A stretch of 43,152 nucleotides of DNA. Origin: Deltaproteobacteria bacterium Ga0077539 (GTDB taxonomy: Bacteria > Myxococcota_A > Polyangia > Polyangiales > Ga0077539). Position numbers and translations under genes: made by a program. The DNA lies in assembly GCA_001465015.1 (NCBI GenBank), contig LNEO01000087.1:1-43152 (forward strand), given 5' to 3'. The notes under the pieces are model-generated. The model saw only the letters and a program-made list of their open reading frames with translations. It did not search any database and was not told the origin of the DNA. This document shows, piece after piece, positions 36,212-43,152 of this stretch (the stretch's first letter is position 1; the number at the start of each line of letters is the position of its first letter).

Positions 36212-36276
36212 GACTCGCGCCGTGTACCACGAATCGGGCCAACGCTCTTGTGTGCAACGGTCTCGCGTGTCCACCG

Positions 36277-36282
36277 TTGACA
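36277..36282 (+). promoter_or_regulatory. -35-like TTGACA for the PP2C gene
   Basis: TTGACA is followed after 18 bases by AACGCT (36301-36306), which ends eight bases before ATG 36315. Only the -35 fits consensus well. Confidence 0.3.
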
Positions 36283-36314
36283 GCGCTCGGCGAGCGGTGA
36301 AACGCTCCCGACCG

Positions 36315-37082
36315 ATGCGCGTCATCGCCGCCGGACGAACCGACGTCGGGCTCCAACGCGAGCACAACGAAGACAGCTTCGTCTTGCTCGACCAACACGG
36401 ACTCTTCGTCGTCGCTGATGGAATGGGCGGGCACCGTTCCGGCGACGTCGCGTCCAGACTCGCGACGGACACCATTTCGTCGTTCTTCAACACGACGGCG
36501 CGCGAGGACGCGACGTGGCCGTTTCACTACGACCCGACCCTGTCGGCCGAAGAGAACCGGCTGATCACTGGCATCAAGATCGCCAACAAGAGCATCTACG
36601 AGCACGGCTTTCGATCGCGCGATCACCAGGGCATGGGCACCACGGTCGTCGGGATGCTGTTTTCGCCCGCGGCGCGCCGCATCTACATCGGCCATGTCGG
36701 AGACTCGCGCTGCTATCGCGTGCGCGACGATCAGATCACGCAGCTCACGCAGGACCACTCGTTGCTCAACGACTGGCTCCGCGCGATGCCCGAGCTGCCC
36801 GAGTCGCAGCGGAGCGAGGTTCCTCGCAACGTGATCACCCGCGCGCTCGGGATGAGCGACTCGGTTCAGGTCGACGTGACCATCGACGATCCGCAGCCGG
36901 GCGACGTGTACGTCCTGTGCAGCGACGGGCTGTCTTCGATGATGAAGGACGACGAGATCCTCGCGATCGTCAAGGAGTCGGCGTCGCCCGAAGAGGCGGT
37001 CCAGCGGCTGATCGAGGGAGCCAACGCGCACGGCGGCGAGGACAACGTCACGACCATCGTCGCCCGCGTCGTCGAAGAATAG
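36315..37082 (+). CDS. PP2C-type Ser/Thr protein phosphatase
   Basis: A 255-residue protein, essentially one PP2C (PPM) domain. Metal-site motifs: HNEDS (17-21), VADGMGGH (33-40), TTVVGML, IGHVGDSR, NVITRALG, CSDGLSSMM and EDNVTTIV. It dephosphorylates Ser/Thr residues and normally counteracts Hanks-type kinases (Stp/PrpC type). No kinase gene is in the window, but the FHA protein at 27017 could be part of the same phospho-signalling system. Start ATG 36315 was chosen because the upstream in-frame region is not conserved. Confidence 0.92.
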   Translation: MRVIAAGRTDVGLQREHNEDSFVLLDQHGLFVVADGMGGHRSGDVASRLATDTISSFFNTTAREDATWPFHYDPTLSAEENRLITGIKIANKSIYEHGFRSRDHQGMGTTVVGMLFSPAARRIYIGHVGDSRCYRVRDDQITQLTQDHSLLNDWLRAMPELPESQRSEVPRNVITRALGMSDSVQVDVTIDDPQPGDVYVLCSDGLSSMMKDDEILAIVKESASPEEAVQRLIEGANAHGGEDNVTTIVARVVEE

Positions 37083-37141
37083 CGGGCGAAACACGGCGCG
37101 AATCGCGGGGGAGACAGCCGGTTCGGGAGCGTACCTCCCGT

Positions 37142-37714
37142 TCAGCTACCCGAGCCTTCGCCCGAGCCTTCGCCCGAGCCTTCACCGCCGCTCGCCTGCT
37201 GGCTTCGCAGCGTCGGCTCGCGGCCCGGAACCTTGACCGCCGCGAGCTCTCCGTCTCCGCGATCAGCGTCGCCGAGGCCGATGTGTCCGTACACGTGTCC
37301 GCGCCGCACTTCGCCCTGCTGCGAGACGTCGTACAGCATGAATCCACGCCCGGTGACCGGCGACTGAAAGCCGCACTGGCGCTTGTCTTCGCGCCACGAG
37401 AAGCGCAGCAGATTGCCGCTGACCGTCCCCTCGAAGTGGCCGAGCACATGGCACTGCGCGCGGTCGTACTCGTAGTCCGCGACGACCGCGTCTCCGGTCT
37501 GCTGCATGTTGATGTCGCCCATCAGCTGCGAGCGATAAAAGCCCGTGAACATCTCACCGTCGGGCATGGGCCCTTGCCGCAAGTTCACTTGCCGCCCAGT
37601 CATCGTGTCTTGTCCGGTCCATTCGAACGCGTTCGTGTTCTGCGAGCGACACGCCGACGAGGCCGTCGCGAGCACAACGAGGGCAACCAACGAATTCCAC
37701 TGAGTCCTGCGCAC
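37142..37714 (-). CDS. putative lipoprotein with GEGS tandem repeat tail
   Basis: A 190-residue protein from GTG 37714, supported by a Shine-Dalgarno AAGGAG (37721-37726) six bases upstream. The signal peptide ends SSAC (Cys22). The mature domain looks beta-rich (WTGQDTMTGRQVNLRQG, VVADYEYDRAQCHVLGHFEG, LLRFSWREDKRQCGFQSPVTGRGFML), similar in style to small ligand-binding or lipocalin-like folds, but no family is recognised. The C-terminus is three GEGS units from a 12-bp tandem repeat. Two Cys in the domain may form a disulfide. Confidence 0.7.
   Translation of the reverse strand: MRRTQWNSLVALVVLATASSACRSQNTNAFEWTGQDTMTGRQVNLRQGPMPDGEMFTGFYRSQLMGDINMQQTGDAVVADYEYDRAQCHVLGHFEGTVSGNLLRFSWREDKRQCGFQSPVTGRGFMLYDVSQQGEVRRGHVYGHIGLGDADRGDGELAAVKVPGREPTLRSQQASGGEGSGEGSGEGSGS
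37151..37186 (-). repeat. 12-bp tandem repeat, three units
   Basis: CGAGCCTTCGCC occurs twice and once more with one change, encoding GEGS three times at the C-terminus of the lipoprotein. The copy number may vary between strains by slippage. Confidence 0.8.
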
Positions 37715-37857
37715 GTCGATCTCCTTCGGACGGCGCACAGCCCGTCCACAAAATGAGCATCGCTCGGCGCGCGGGGCGATGGCAACCTCGCAGCGAGGGG
37801 TATCGTGCCGCGCGGCGCCAGACCGCCCCGTCCTGCGCCCGATACGCCCACAAGACG

Positions 37858-39771
37858 ATGACCGGTCCCTCTCGACGCCCTCACCGCCCAGCGCACGACA
37901 AGCCTCCCGCGCTCGTCGCGTGGCTCGCGACGGCCCTGCCAGCGCTCTGCGCGGTGCTCCTCGCGGGAAGTTCGATGGGCCACCTGGACGCCCCAGAACT
38001 CGCCAGCGCGGCCGGAGGGCTCGGCGTGACCCACCCCCCAGGACACCCGCTCTGGGTGATCGTTCACGGGCTCGGGTGCGCGCTCTTTCCTGTGGGTCCC
38101 GTGGCGTTTCGCGTGTCAGTCGTGTCGGCCCTGTGGCTCGCGATCGTCGGCCGCGCCGCGCTCGCGGTCGCATGGCGAGCCACCGGGCCCGTCGAAGAGC
38201 ACCCCGATTTGTCTTCGCGATGGAGGCAGACGCTCTCGCTCGGCGCGGCGCTGCTGGCCACCCTCGGCGTCGCCGCGCTCAGGCAGGGGACGCGCAGCGA
38301 AGTGTACGCGCTCGCTGCGGCGCTCGCGGTCCTGCCCCTCGCCCTCTTCGCAACGCGAGCGATGGACGAGGCCGCGCGAGGGCGAGTCGCGGCGCTCTGC
38401 TTCGCGCTCGGGCTCGCGAATCATCACCTCATCGCCCTCACCGCGGCGCCCGCGCTCGCCGTTGCGATCGCGCCGCGAGCCAGAAAATCGTCTCGCAGCT
38501 TGATTCCATGGGTCGTTTCGATCGCCTCGGCGCTCGCGCTGTACGCGGTCCTGCCGCTGCGCGCAGGCGCGCCGGCGTCCCTCGCGAGGCCGCGCGCCAT
38601 CGCCGAGGTCTTCGAGGTCGCCTCGGCGCAGACGTTCGCGAAGAACGCAGGCTCGGGCGCGCCAGAGACCATCGGCGTGCGCATCGCCGACGTGCTCGAC
38701 GCGATCGCGCAGTCCCTCTCGTCCGCAGGAATCCTCGCAGGGATCATCGGCCTCGCCCTCGCGTGGCGACGGTCGAGCCCCCTGCGCGACGCTGCGGCGC
38801 CGCTCGCCCTGGTCGCCGTCGTGTCGATCATCGCCCGGGTGTGGCTGGGATTTACGAGGGATAACCCCGACGCGTCGGGCTACCTATTGCCTGCGGTCTT
38901 CGTGCTCGCGGCGATGTCCGCGCAAGCCACGCGCAGCGCCCTCGACGCGATTCGCGCTGCGAGCGAGCGAACCGACGCCCCCTCGAAGCCAGTGCGCGCG
39001 CTGCTCGTGGCGGTGCTCGTCGTCGGGCCAGCGATCGTCTTGCCCCTGGCCGCGCTCGTCGGTTCGGTGATCGATACACGCACCGACCGCGCACACACCA
39101 GCACGACCCTCGCGCTGTCGCCGCTGGTCACCGCGCCGCCGAGGGCCGTGCTGCTCGCGCACGGGCCGAACACGATCTTTCGCCTGCGGTACGCGCAGCT
39201 CGTCGAGGGAGAGCGGCCCGACGTGACGGTCGTTCCGGTTCCGCTGCTGGCGTATCCCGGGATGGTCTCGGCGCTCATCGCCAGAGAGCCCGCGCTCGCC
39301 CCGGTGTTCGCTCGGTATCTGCTGCAGCCAGGGCGCGCGATCGCAGCGCGCGACGCGACCAGCCTCGCGACGACGCGCCCTGTCCTCGCCGAGCTCGACC
39401 CGGACAACTTGAGCGAGTACGTGCGATTCGTGATTCCGTCGGGACCGTTCGCGACGATGCTCGAGGCGCCCACGACGCTCGCGGACGTGCGCGCAGCGGC
39501 GGCGCGGCACTTTGTTCGCTACGACCAGCTCGCAGCTCAGCTCGCCAGAGAGCCCGACGCGCGGCGCGAGTCCAACGAGGTTCTCCTGTGGATGGCCTTC
39601 AACGACACGCTGTTCTTCGCTTCGCGCGGCGCGCGCCCAGAAGCGCGTAGAGCGCTCGAGCGCGCGCTCGAGAAGAGCCCCAACGAGACGAGGCTGCACG
39701 CGTTGAGAGAGGCGCTCGAGCGCACGCCGGGCGACGGTCCCATCGACGTCACCGCGGTCCTGCCGCGGTGA
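37858..39771 (+). CDS. DUF2723 polytopic membrane protein
   Basis: A 637-residue protein with about ten hydrophobic segments in the first 370 residues and a soluble C-terminal region. The DUF2723 signature is present: LDAPELASAAGGLGV (43-57) followed by HPPGHPLW (59-66), where the acidic residues resemble the catalytic site of GT-C glycosyltransferases such as protein O-mannosyltransferases. The C-terminal part includes a short helical repeat (RREALERALEKSP-like). It is probably a membrane glycosyltransferase; the acceptor is unknown. Start ATG 37858 gives a short basic N-terminus before the first helix. Confidence 0.85.
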   Translation: MTGPSRRPHRPAHDKPPALVAWLATALPALCAVLLAGSSMGHLDAPELASAAGGLGVTHPPGHPLWVIVHGLGCALFPVGPVAFRVSVVSALWLAIVGRAALAVAWRATGPVEEHPDLSSRWRQTLSLGAALLATLGVAALRQGTRSEVYALAAALAVLPLALFATRAMDEAARGRVAALCFALGLANHHLIALTAAPALAVAIAPRARKSSRSLIPWVVSIASALALYAVLPLRAGAPASLARPRAIAEVFEVASAQTFAKNAGSGAPETIGVRIADVLDAIAQSLSSAGILAGIIGLALAWRRSSPLRDAAAPLALVAVVSIIARVWLGFTRDNPDASGYLLPAVFVLAAMSAQATRSALDAIRAASERTDAPSKPVRALLVAVLVVGPAIVLPLAALVGSVIDTRTDRAHTSTTLALSPLVTAPPRAVLLAHGPNTIFRLRYAQLVEGERPDVTVVPVPLLAYPGMVSALIAREPALAPVFARYLLQPGRAIAARDATSLATTRPVLAELDPDNLSEYVRFVIPSGPFATMLEAPTTLADVRAAAARHFVRYDQLAAQLAREPDARRESNEVLLWMAFNDTLFFASRGARPEARRALERALEKSPNETRLHALREALERTPGDGPIDVTAVLPR

Positions 39772-39811
39772 TTCGCTGCGGGTAGCGGCGGTGCTGTCAT
39801 CGCGGTTGTCG

Positions 39812-39817
39812 TACACT
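39812..39817 (+). promoter_or_regulatory. -10-like TACACT for the DUF1152 gene
   Basis: TACACT ends 11 bases before ATG 39829, giving a predicted leader of about 5 nt. Confidence 0.35.
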
Positions 39818-39828
39818 CGATCGGAATC

Positions 39829-40794
39829 ATGGCGAAGACGACCAGCGCGCTCTCGAGGCTCCCGCTCTTCGAGGCCCTCGCCGAGAGCCGCAACGTCTTG
39901 ATCGCCGGCGCTGGCGGCGGGTTCGACGTGTTCGCTGGGCTGCCGCTGATGCTCGCTCTTGGCGCGATGGGCAAGCGCGTGAGGCTCGCGAACCTGTCGT
40001 TTACCTACCTCGGCGGGACCGACGCGACGCCGCTCGACCCGGTGCTGTACGAAGTGCGCCCGAACACGCGCGGAGAAGACCGGTACTTTCCCGAGAGGGC
40101 GCTTTCGCAGTGGCTCGACGCTCGGGGCGAAGACCCCTCGGTGTTCGCGTTCGAGAAGGTCGGCGTGCGACCGCTGCGCGCCGCGTACGAGCGGCTCGTC
40201 GAGTGGTTTGCGATCGACGCCATCGTCCTGGTCGATGGCGGCACCGACATCCTCATGCGCGGCGACGAGGCCGGGCTCGGAACACCCGCAGAAGACATGG
40301 TCTCGCTCGCGGCCGTCGCGACGCTCTCGGTGCCGACGAAGCTCGTCGCGTGCATCGGCTTCGGCGTCGACACGTTTCACGGCGTTTCCCACGGAAACTT
40401 CCTAGAGAACGTCGCGCACCTCTCGGCGAGCGGCGGCTTTCTCGGCGCCTTCTCGGTGCTGCCGTCGATGCCCGAGGGCGAAGCGTTTCTCGACGCCGTG
40501 GCGTTCGCGAAGCGGTTGACGCCCCTTCGACCGAGCATCGTCAACGGGAGCATCGCCGCTGCGGTCGAGGGGCGCTTCGGCGACGTGCAGTTCACCGATC
40601 GAACGAGCGGCAGCGAGCTGTTCATCAGCCCCTTGATGAGCATGTACTGGTCGTTTCAGCTCGACGCGGTCGCGAAGCGTTCGCTGTATCTCCCTGCGCT
40701 CGAGGGCACAGAGGACATCTTCGAGGTCGCCGCGAGGATCGAGGCCTTTCGTGGCGGAGTGCAGCGCCGCCCGCGCGTGCCGATCCCGCACTGA
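39829..40794 (+). CDS. DUF1152 family protein
   Basis: A 321-residue cytoplasmic protein matching DUF1152: a glycine-rich nucleotide-binding-like LIAGAGGGFDVFAGLPL near 24-40, VLVDGGTDILMRGDEAGLGTP, FGVDTFHGVSHG and a late FISPLMSMYWSF segment. The Rossmann-like glycine pattern suggests nucleotide or sugar-nucleotide binding, but no reaction has been assigned to the family that I can cite with confidence. It starts 57 bases after the DUF2723 gene. Confidence 0.85.
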   Translation: MAKTTSALSRLPLFEALAESRNVLIAGAGGGFDVFAGLPLMLALGAMGKRVRLANLSFTYLGGTDATPLDPVLYEVRPNTRGEDRYFPERALSQWLDARGEDPSVFAFEKVGVRPLRAAYERLVEWFAIDAIVLVDGGTDILMRGDEAGLGTPAEDMVSLAAVATLSVPTKLVACIGFGVDTFHGVSHGNFLENVAHLSASGGFLGAFSVLPSMPEGEAFLDAVAFAKRLTPLRPSIVNGSIAAAVEGRFGDVQFTDRTSGSELFISPLMSMYWSFQLDAVAKRSLYLPALEGTEDIFEVAARIEAFRGGVQRRPRVPIPH

Positions 40795-40812
40795 GCGCGC
40801 GAGGGTGCTCGT

Positions 40813-41541
40813 TCAGGGCTTGCGGGGCGCTCGCCAGGCGGCCCACAGCCCGAGCGCGACCAACGAAAACGAAACGACCGCGACGACGAGGCTCCAGATC
40901 GGAAGCACCGCGCCCCACGACGCGGTGATCAACGAGACGTCGCTCGGTCGACGAACGCCGTCGATGACCACCTCGCGCGTAAACGCGTAGTCGATCCGCG
41001 TGACGGTATCGACCGCCATCCGCAGCCCCACGAACTGCGCGGCGATCATGCGCTCGCGCGGGCTTCCCCACCGCGCAAACGCCGCGAGAAAGCACGCTAC
41101 GAGCGGAACGGCGATCCACCCGGCCACGTTGCGCACCCAACCCGCGCACGACACGACCATCGCCAGCGCCAGCACGGTCAGGACGATGCGCGCCCGCCTC
41201 GGACCACGGGCGAACCCCAGCGTGACCGCGCCGATCAACGGCGGCGCGAGCAGCCCCGCGATGGCCACCACCCCCGCGCCAACGCCCGGCGAATACCGGC
41301 AATGGGCCAGGCCGCTCGCGTCGGCGAAGACGTCGAGCCGCTCGAACGATCCCCCGACGGCGATCGCCGCGAGCCCGTGCCCCATCTCGTGGACCCACGT
41401 CGCCATCAACGTGAACGGGTAGAGGGCGAGCGAGCCAAACGGAATGAAATTGCCGATGATGACCGAGGCGATCAGCGCGCCGATCAGCGCGCCTCGAGGG
41501 GTGATCACGGGCTCGTCGTCGAGTGACGCAGTTGGTTTCAT
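40813..41541 (-). CDS. M50B-like membrane metalloprotease-type protein
   Basis: A 242-residue polytopic membrane protein with HEMGH (51-55), the zinc-binding motif of site-2-protease-like M50 enzymes, in the second hydrophobic segment. About six helices are predicted. The second zinc-ligand motif (NxxPxxxxDG type) of classical S2P is not evident, as in the M50B-like family, so proteolysis is not assured. A periplasmic loop contains VVIDGVRRPSDVSL. It starts at ATG 41541 and is divergent from the orphan gene at 41659. Confidence 0.75.
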   Translation of the reverse strand: MKPTASLDDEPVITPRGALIGALIASVIIGNFIPFGSLALYPFTLMATWVHEMGHGLAAIAVGGSFERLDVFADASGLAHCRYSPGVGAGVVAIAGLLAPPLIGAVTLGFARGPRRARIVLTVLALAMVVSCAGWVRNVAGWIAVPLVACFLAAFARWGSPRERMIAAQFVGLRMAVDTVTRIDYAFTREVVIDGVRRPSDVSLITASWGAVLPIWSLVVAVVSFSLVALGLWAAWRAPRKP

Positions 41542-41644
41542 GGCGACTTCTATGCGAACGGCGCGGAAGGGAGGCCTGACTTCATAGCGCAAACCCGCCG
41601 CGAGAGGGGTCTCGACACAGAGCGTTCGTCGCGATTCCAGGGCG

Positions 41645-41650
41645 TATGCT
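41645..41650 (+). promoter_or_regulatory. -10-like TATGCT, near-leaderless
   Basis: TATGCT ends eight bases before ATG 41659. GGAGG at 41652-41656 is only two bases from the ATG, too close to act as a Shine-Dalgarno, so a leaderless start is more likely. Confidence 0.4.
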
Positions 41651-41658
41651 CGGAGGTG

Positions 41659-42990
41659 ATGCAGCGACGCTGGAGCTACCCGCATCTCGTTGGGCGCACA
41701 CAATATCAACACACCGTGGCGCTCGACGGAGAGACGGTCACCTCGGATCACCCAGAGCGACTGCCGAACCCTCGGGTCACCAAAGTCCGCGAGGTGTTCG
41801 AGCAGTCGGCGTTCTTCGAGGCGCGCGACCCCGAGGTGCGCTTCGAGCTCCTCGCCGCGATCGCGGCTCTGCTCTCGCCCGAGGATCTCGCGCGGCCGAT
41901 CGATCGACAGCGGCTCGCGTACCTGCGCGCCTACGACCCGAAGCGCGTAAAGCGCGAGCGATTCGCCTACGTGCTGTTGCGCAACGATCGCTCGGTCGAG
42001 CGCGCCTGCGATTGGCTCGTCGATCCCCACGGGATCTTCACGACGAGCGCGTACGGTGGCGAGCTCGAACACTGCTTGCCCGACGAGGTCTTCCTCGCCG
42101 GACCGCCCACGATCGCTGCGCCGGCATGGCACCGCGAGCAGCTTCGAGCGAGGCTCTACTCCGCGCAAACGCCGCCTGGGGCTCTCGCGAAGAGCGAAGG
42201 GTTTCGCTCGGTCTGCTATCGCAAGACGCCCCGTCGCGACTGGACCTGGGGAGGCAACAACGACGGCGAGTCCTACGCGATGACCGCTCCCGGCTGCGTC
42301 ACGGTGGGCTATCAGTACCGCCACGACATGGGCTCGACGTCCTACGTGCCCGAGCGCGTGCTCTGCGAGCCGTGGTCCACGAGGATCTCTCTCGGGTGGC
42401 CGGATGCCGTTGGAGAAGCCGCGCGCGCCGCGCTCTTGGAGGCGGGCGAAGAGCAGCCGCTGTTGCTCGACGCCTCGGTGAGCGAGTGTGCAGAGTGGTT
42501 CGCGACGAACGGCCGACGAGTCGGTTGGGACGAGCCGTGGCCGCACGCCGTCACGCTCGAGTTTGCTGGGTTCGAGCGGGTGTTCGCAGAGAAGCAGTGG
42601 CAAGGCAGCGCGGCGATGGGGCTGTTTTCGTCGCTGTCGCCGGACAAGCGCTTGTCGCTTCCGTGCGACCACGAGCGAGCTGGCGCGCAGCGGCTCTACG
42701 GGTTCGGCACCGACGAGCTGTGGCTATCGACCGACGGCGCGGCGGTGCTTCGCGCAGCGGACTGCTTCGGCACGTGGGCAGGCGGAGTCGAGGAGCGTTG
42801 GCACATCGTTCCGTCCGCGGATCGGCGGGTGGTGTTCGCGGTCGCAACGGACTATTCGCAGAACGCTTTCACGGTCGTGCTCGGAGCTGACACAGCCGAC
42901 GCCCTCGCCGCGCTTCGCGCTCACTGCGAAGCGTACTTTGCCGCGCTCGGGCTCGGTGCCTGCGTCGAGCGCGCGCGCTCAGCGGGCTGA
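41659..42990 (+). CDS. 443-residue hypothetical protein
   Basis: A soluble 443-residue protein without signal peptide or membrane segments. The N-terminal half (LVGRTQYQHTVALDGETV...ERLPNPRVTKVREVFEQ) and a Gly/Trp-rich middle (WTWGGNNDGESYAM) look enzyme-like, and the second half contains WFATNGRRVGWDEPWPHAV and GFERVFAEKQWQGSAAMG. I cannot assign a domain. GTG 41656 is an alternative start. It ends just before a stretch of hairpins and the second edge repeat. Confidence 0.65.
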   Translation: MQRRWSYPHLVGRTQYQHTVALDGETVTSDHPERLPNPRVTKVREVFEQSAFFEARDPEVRFELLAAIAALLSPEDLARPIDRQRLAYLRAYDPKRVKRERFAYVLLRNDRSVERACDWLVDPHGIFTTSAYGGELEHCLPDEVFLAGPPTIAAPAWHREQLRARLYSAQTPPGALAKSEGFRSVCYRKTPRRDWTWGGNNDGESYAMTAPGCVTVGYQYRHDMGSTSYVPERVLCEPWSTRISLGWPDAVGEAARAALLEAGEEQPLLLDASVSECAEWFATNGRRVGWDEPWPHAVTLEFAGFERVFAEKQWQGSAAMGLFSSLSPDKRLSLPCDHERAGAQRLYGFGTDELWLSTDGAAVLRAADCFGTWAGGVEERWHIVPSADRRVVFAVATDYSQNAFTVVLGADTADALAALRAHCEAYFAALGLGACVERARSAG

Positions 42991-43152
42991 CGCTGAGAGG
43001 GCTCTGTACCCTCGACGACCGCCTCACGGCCAGAGGTCGAGTCCTCATTGTTACCCCCAGTTCTGTGAGGGAAAGGAGCAGCGCAGCTTCGGCCCGGAGC
43101 CAAGGGGCCGGGCAACAACGCACCTGCGGTGCGGAGCGCAGCGGGCTCGCGC
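42991..43152. other. structured edge region with several hairpins
   Basis: Holds GAGGG/CCCTC (42997-43013), CTCGAC/GTCGAG (43011-43042), CCTCAC/GTGAGG (43022-43070), CGGCCC/GGGCCG (43090-43110) and CGCACC/GGTGCG (43119-43133). Such density suggests a terminator/repeat cluster or the regulatory region of a gene beyond the edge. I found no known RNA family in it. Confidence 0.4.
43021..43048 (+). repeat. 28-bp edge repeat, copy B
   Basis: Matches the reverse complement of 1-28 at 25 of 28 positions. It lies 30 bases after the stop of the 443-residue gene. On the minus strand it is the start of a frame MRTRPLAVRR preceded by GGGGGTAACA, like the ORF at 1-96. Confidence 0.55.

Noticed and set aside
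35366..36280. 304-codon plus-strand frame
   Set aside because: Antisense shadow of the isopropylmalate-type dehydrogenase.
43030..43048. tRNA T-arm-like AGAGGTCGAGTCCTC
   Set aside because: The loop has six rather than seven bases and no acceptor, D or anticodon arms can be placed around it.

Overview
The window is a GC-rich bacterial chromosome segment that looks like a Myxococcota (order Polyangiales-like) genome. The evidence is a lipoprotein with DUF4215-type 'Myxococcus cysteine-rich' repeats, several secreted Cys-rich proteins, many lipobox proteins, an FHA protein, a PP2C phosphatase, a multiheme cytochrome and a DUF2723 membrane protein. The taxonomic assignment is inference from gene content. 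I see no rRNA, tRNA, CRISPR array, phage or insertion-sequence transposase. Genes are densely packed on both strands, and most long antisense frames are GC-driven shadows.

Layout. 1-3118 (mostly minus): a tiny edge ORF, a hairpin repeat, an SRPBCC secreted protein, an MBL-fold hydrolase and a YkgJ-type cysteine cluster protein. 3217-8130: a metallophosphoesterase, an SDR, a large Cys-rich lipoprotein and an NRDE/TANGO2 protein. 8391-11060: membrane pyrophosphatase. 11437-15568: an FG-GAP-like secreted protein, a GNAT acetyltransferase, a TauE/SafE transporter, an N-formylglutamate amidohydrolase and a BMP-type lipoprotein. 15672-19511: a tightly coupled four-gene operon made of two copies of the same module (TPR/membrane-anchored protein plus Cys-rich lipoprotein). 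19729-26938: leucine-type dehydrogenase, a beta-barrel candidate, TrpRS with a probable Fe-S motif, small proteins, PurB, a PurC-PurS fusion and a HAD phosphatase. 27017-29889: an FHA protein with a degenerate CpaF-like ATPase domain, followed by a membrane protein. 30021-34113: a Cys-type CcmE, a lipoprotein and a pentaheme lipo-cytochrome with TPRs. 34205-42990: bestrophin, isopropylmalate-type dehydrogenase, PP2C, a lipoprotein, DUF2723, DUF1152, an M50-like membrane protein and an orphan 443-residue protein.

How the genes relate. PurB and PurC-PurS sit together for purine synthesis. The Cys-type CcmE next to a pentaheme lipoprotein points to periplasmic haem attachment and electron transfer. 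The duplicated 15672-19511 module looks like a dedicated cell-envelope complex of unknown role.

Most notable non-coding signals. (1) A palindromic element occurs three times at 3' ends of genes (97-156, 19528-19611, 19627-19686); two copies are identical over 60 bp. (2) A 28-bp segment recurs in inverted orientation at the two window edges. (3) TANNNT hexamers, often preceded by TG-N, lie 6-9 nt upstream of many start codons, which suggests leaderless or near-leaderless transcripts.
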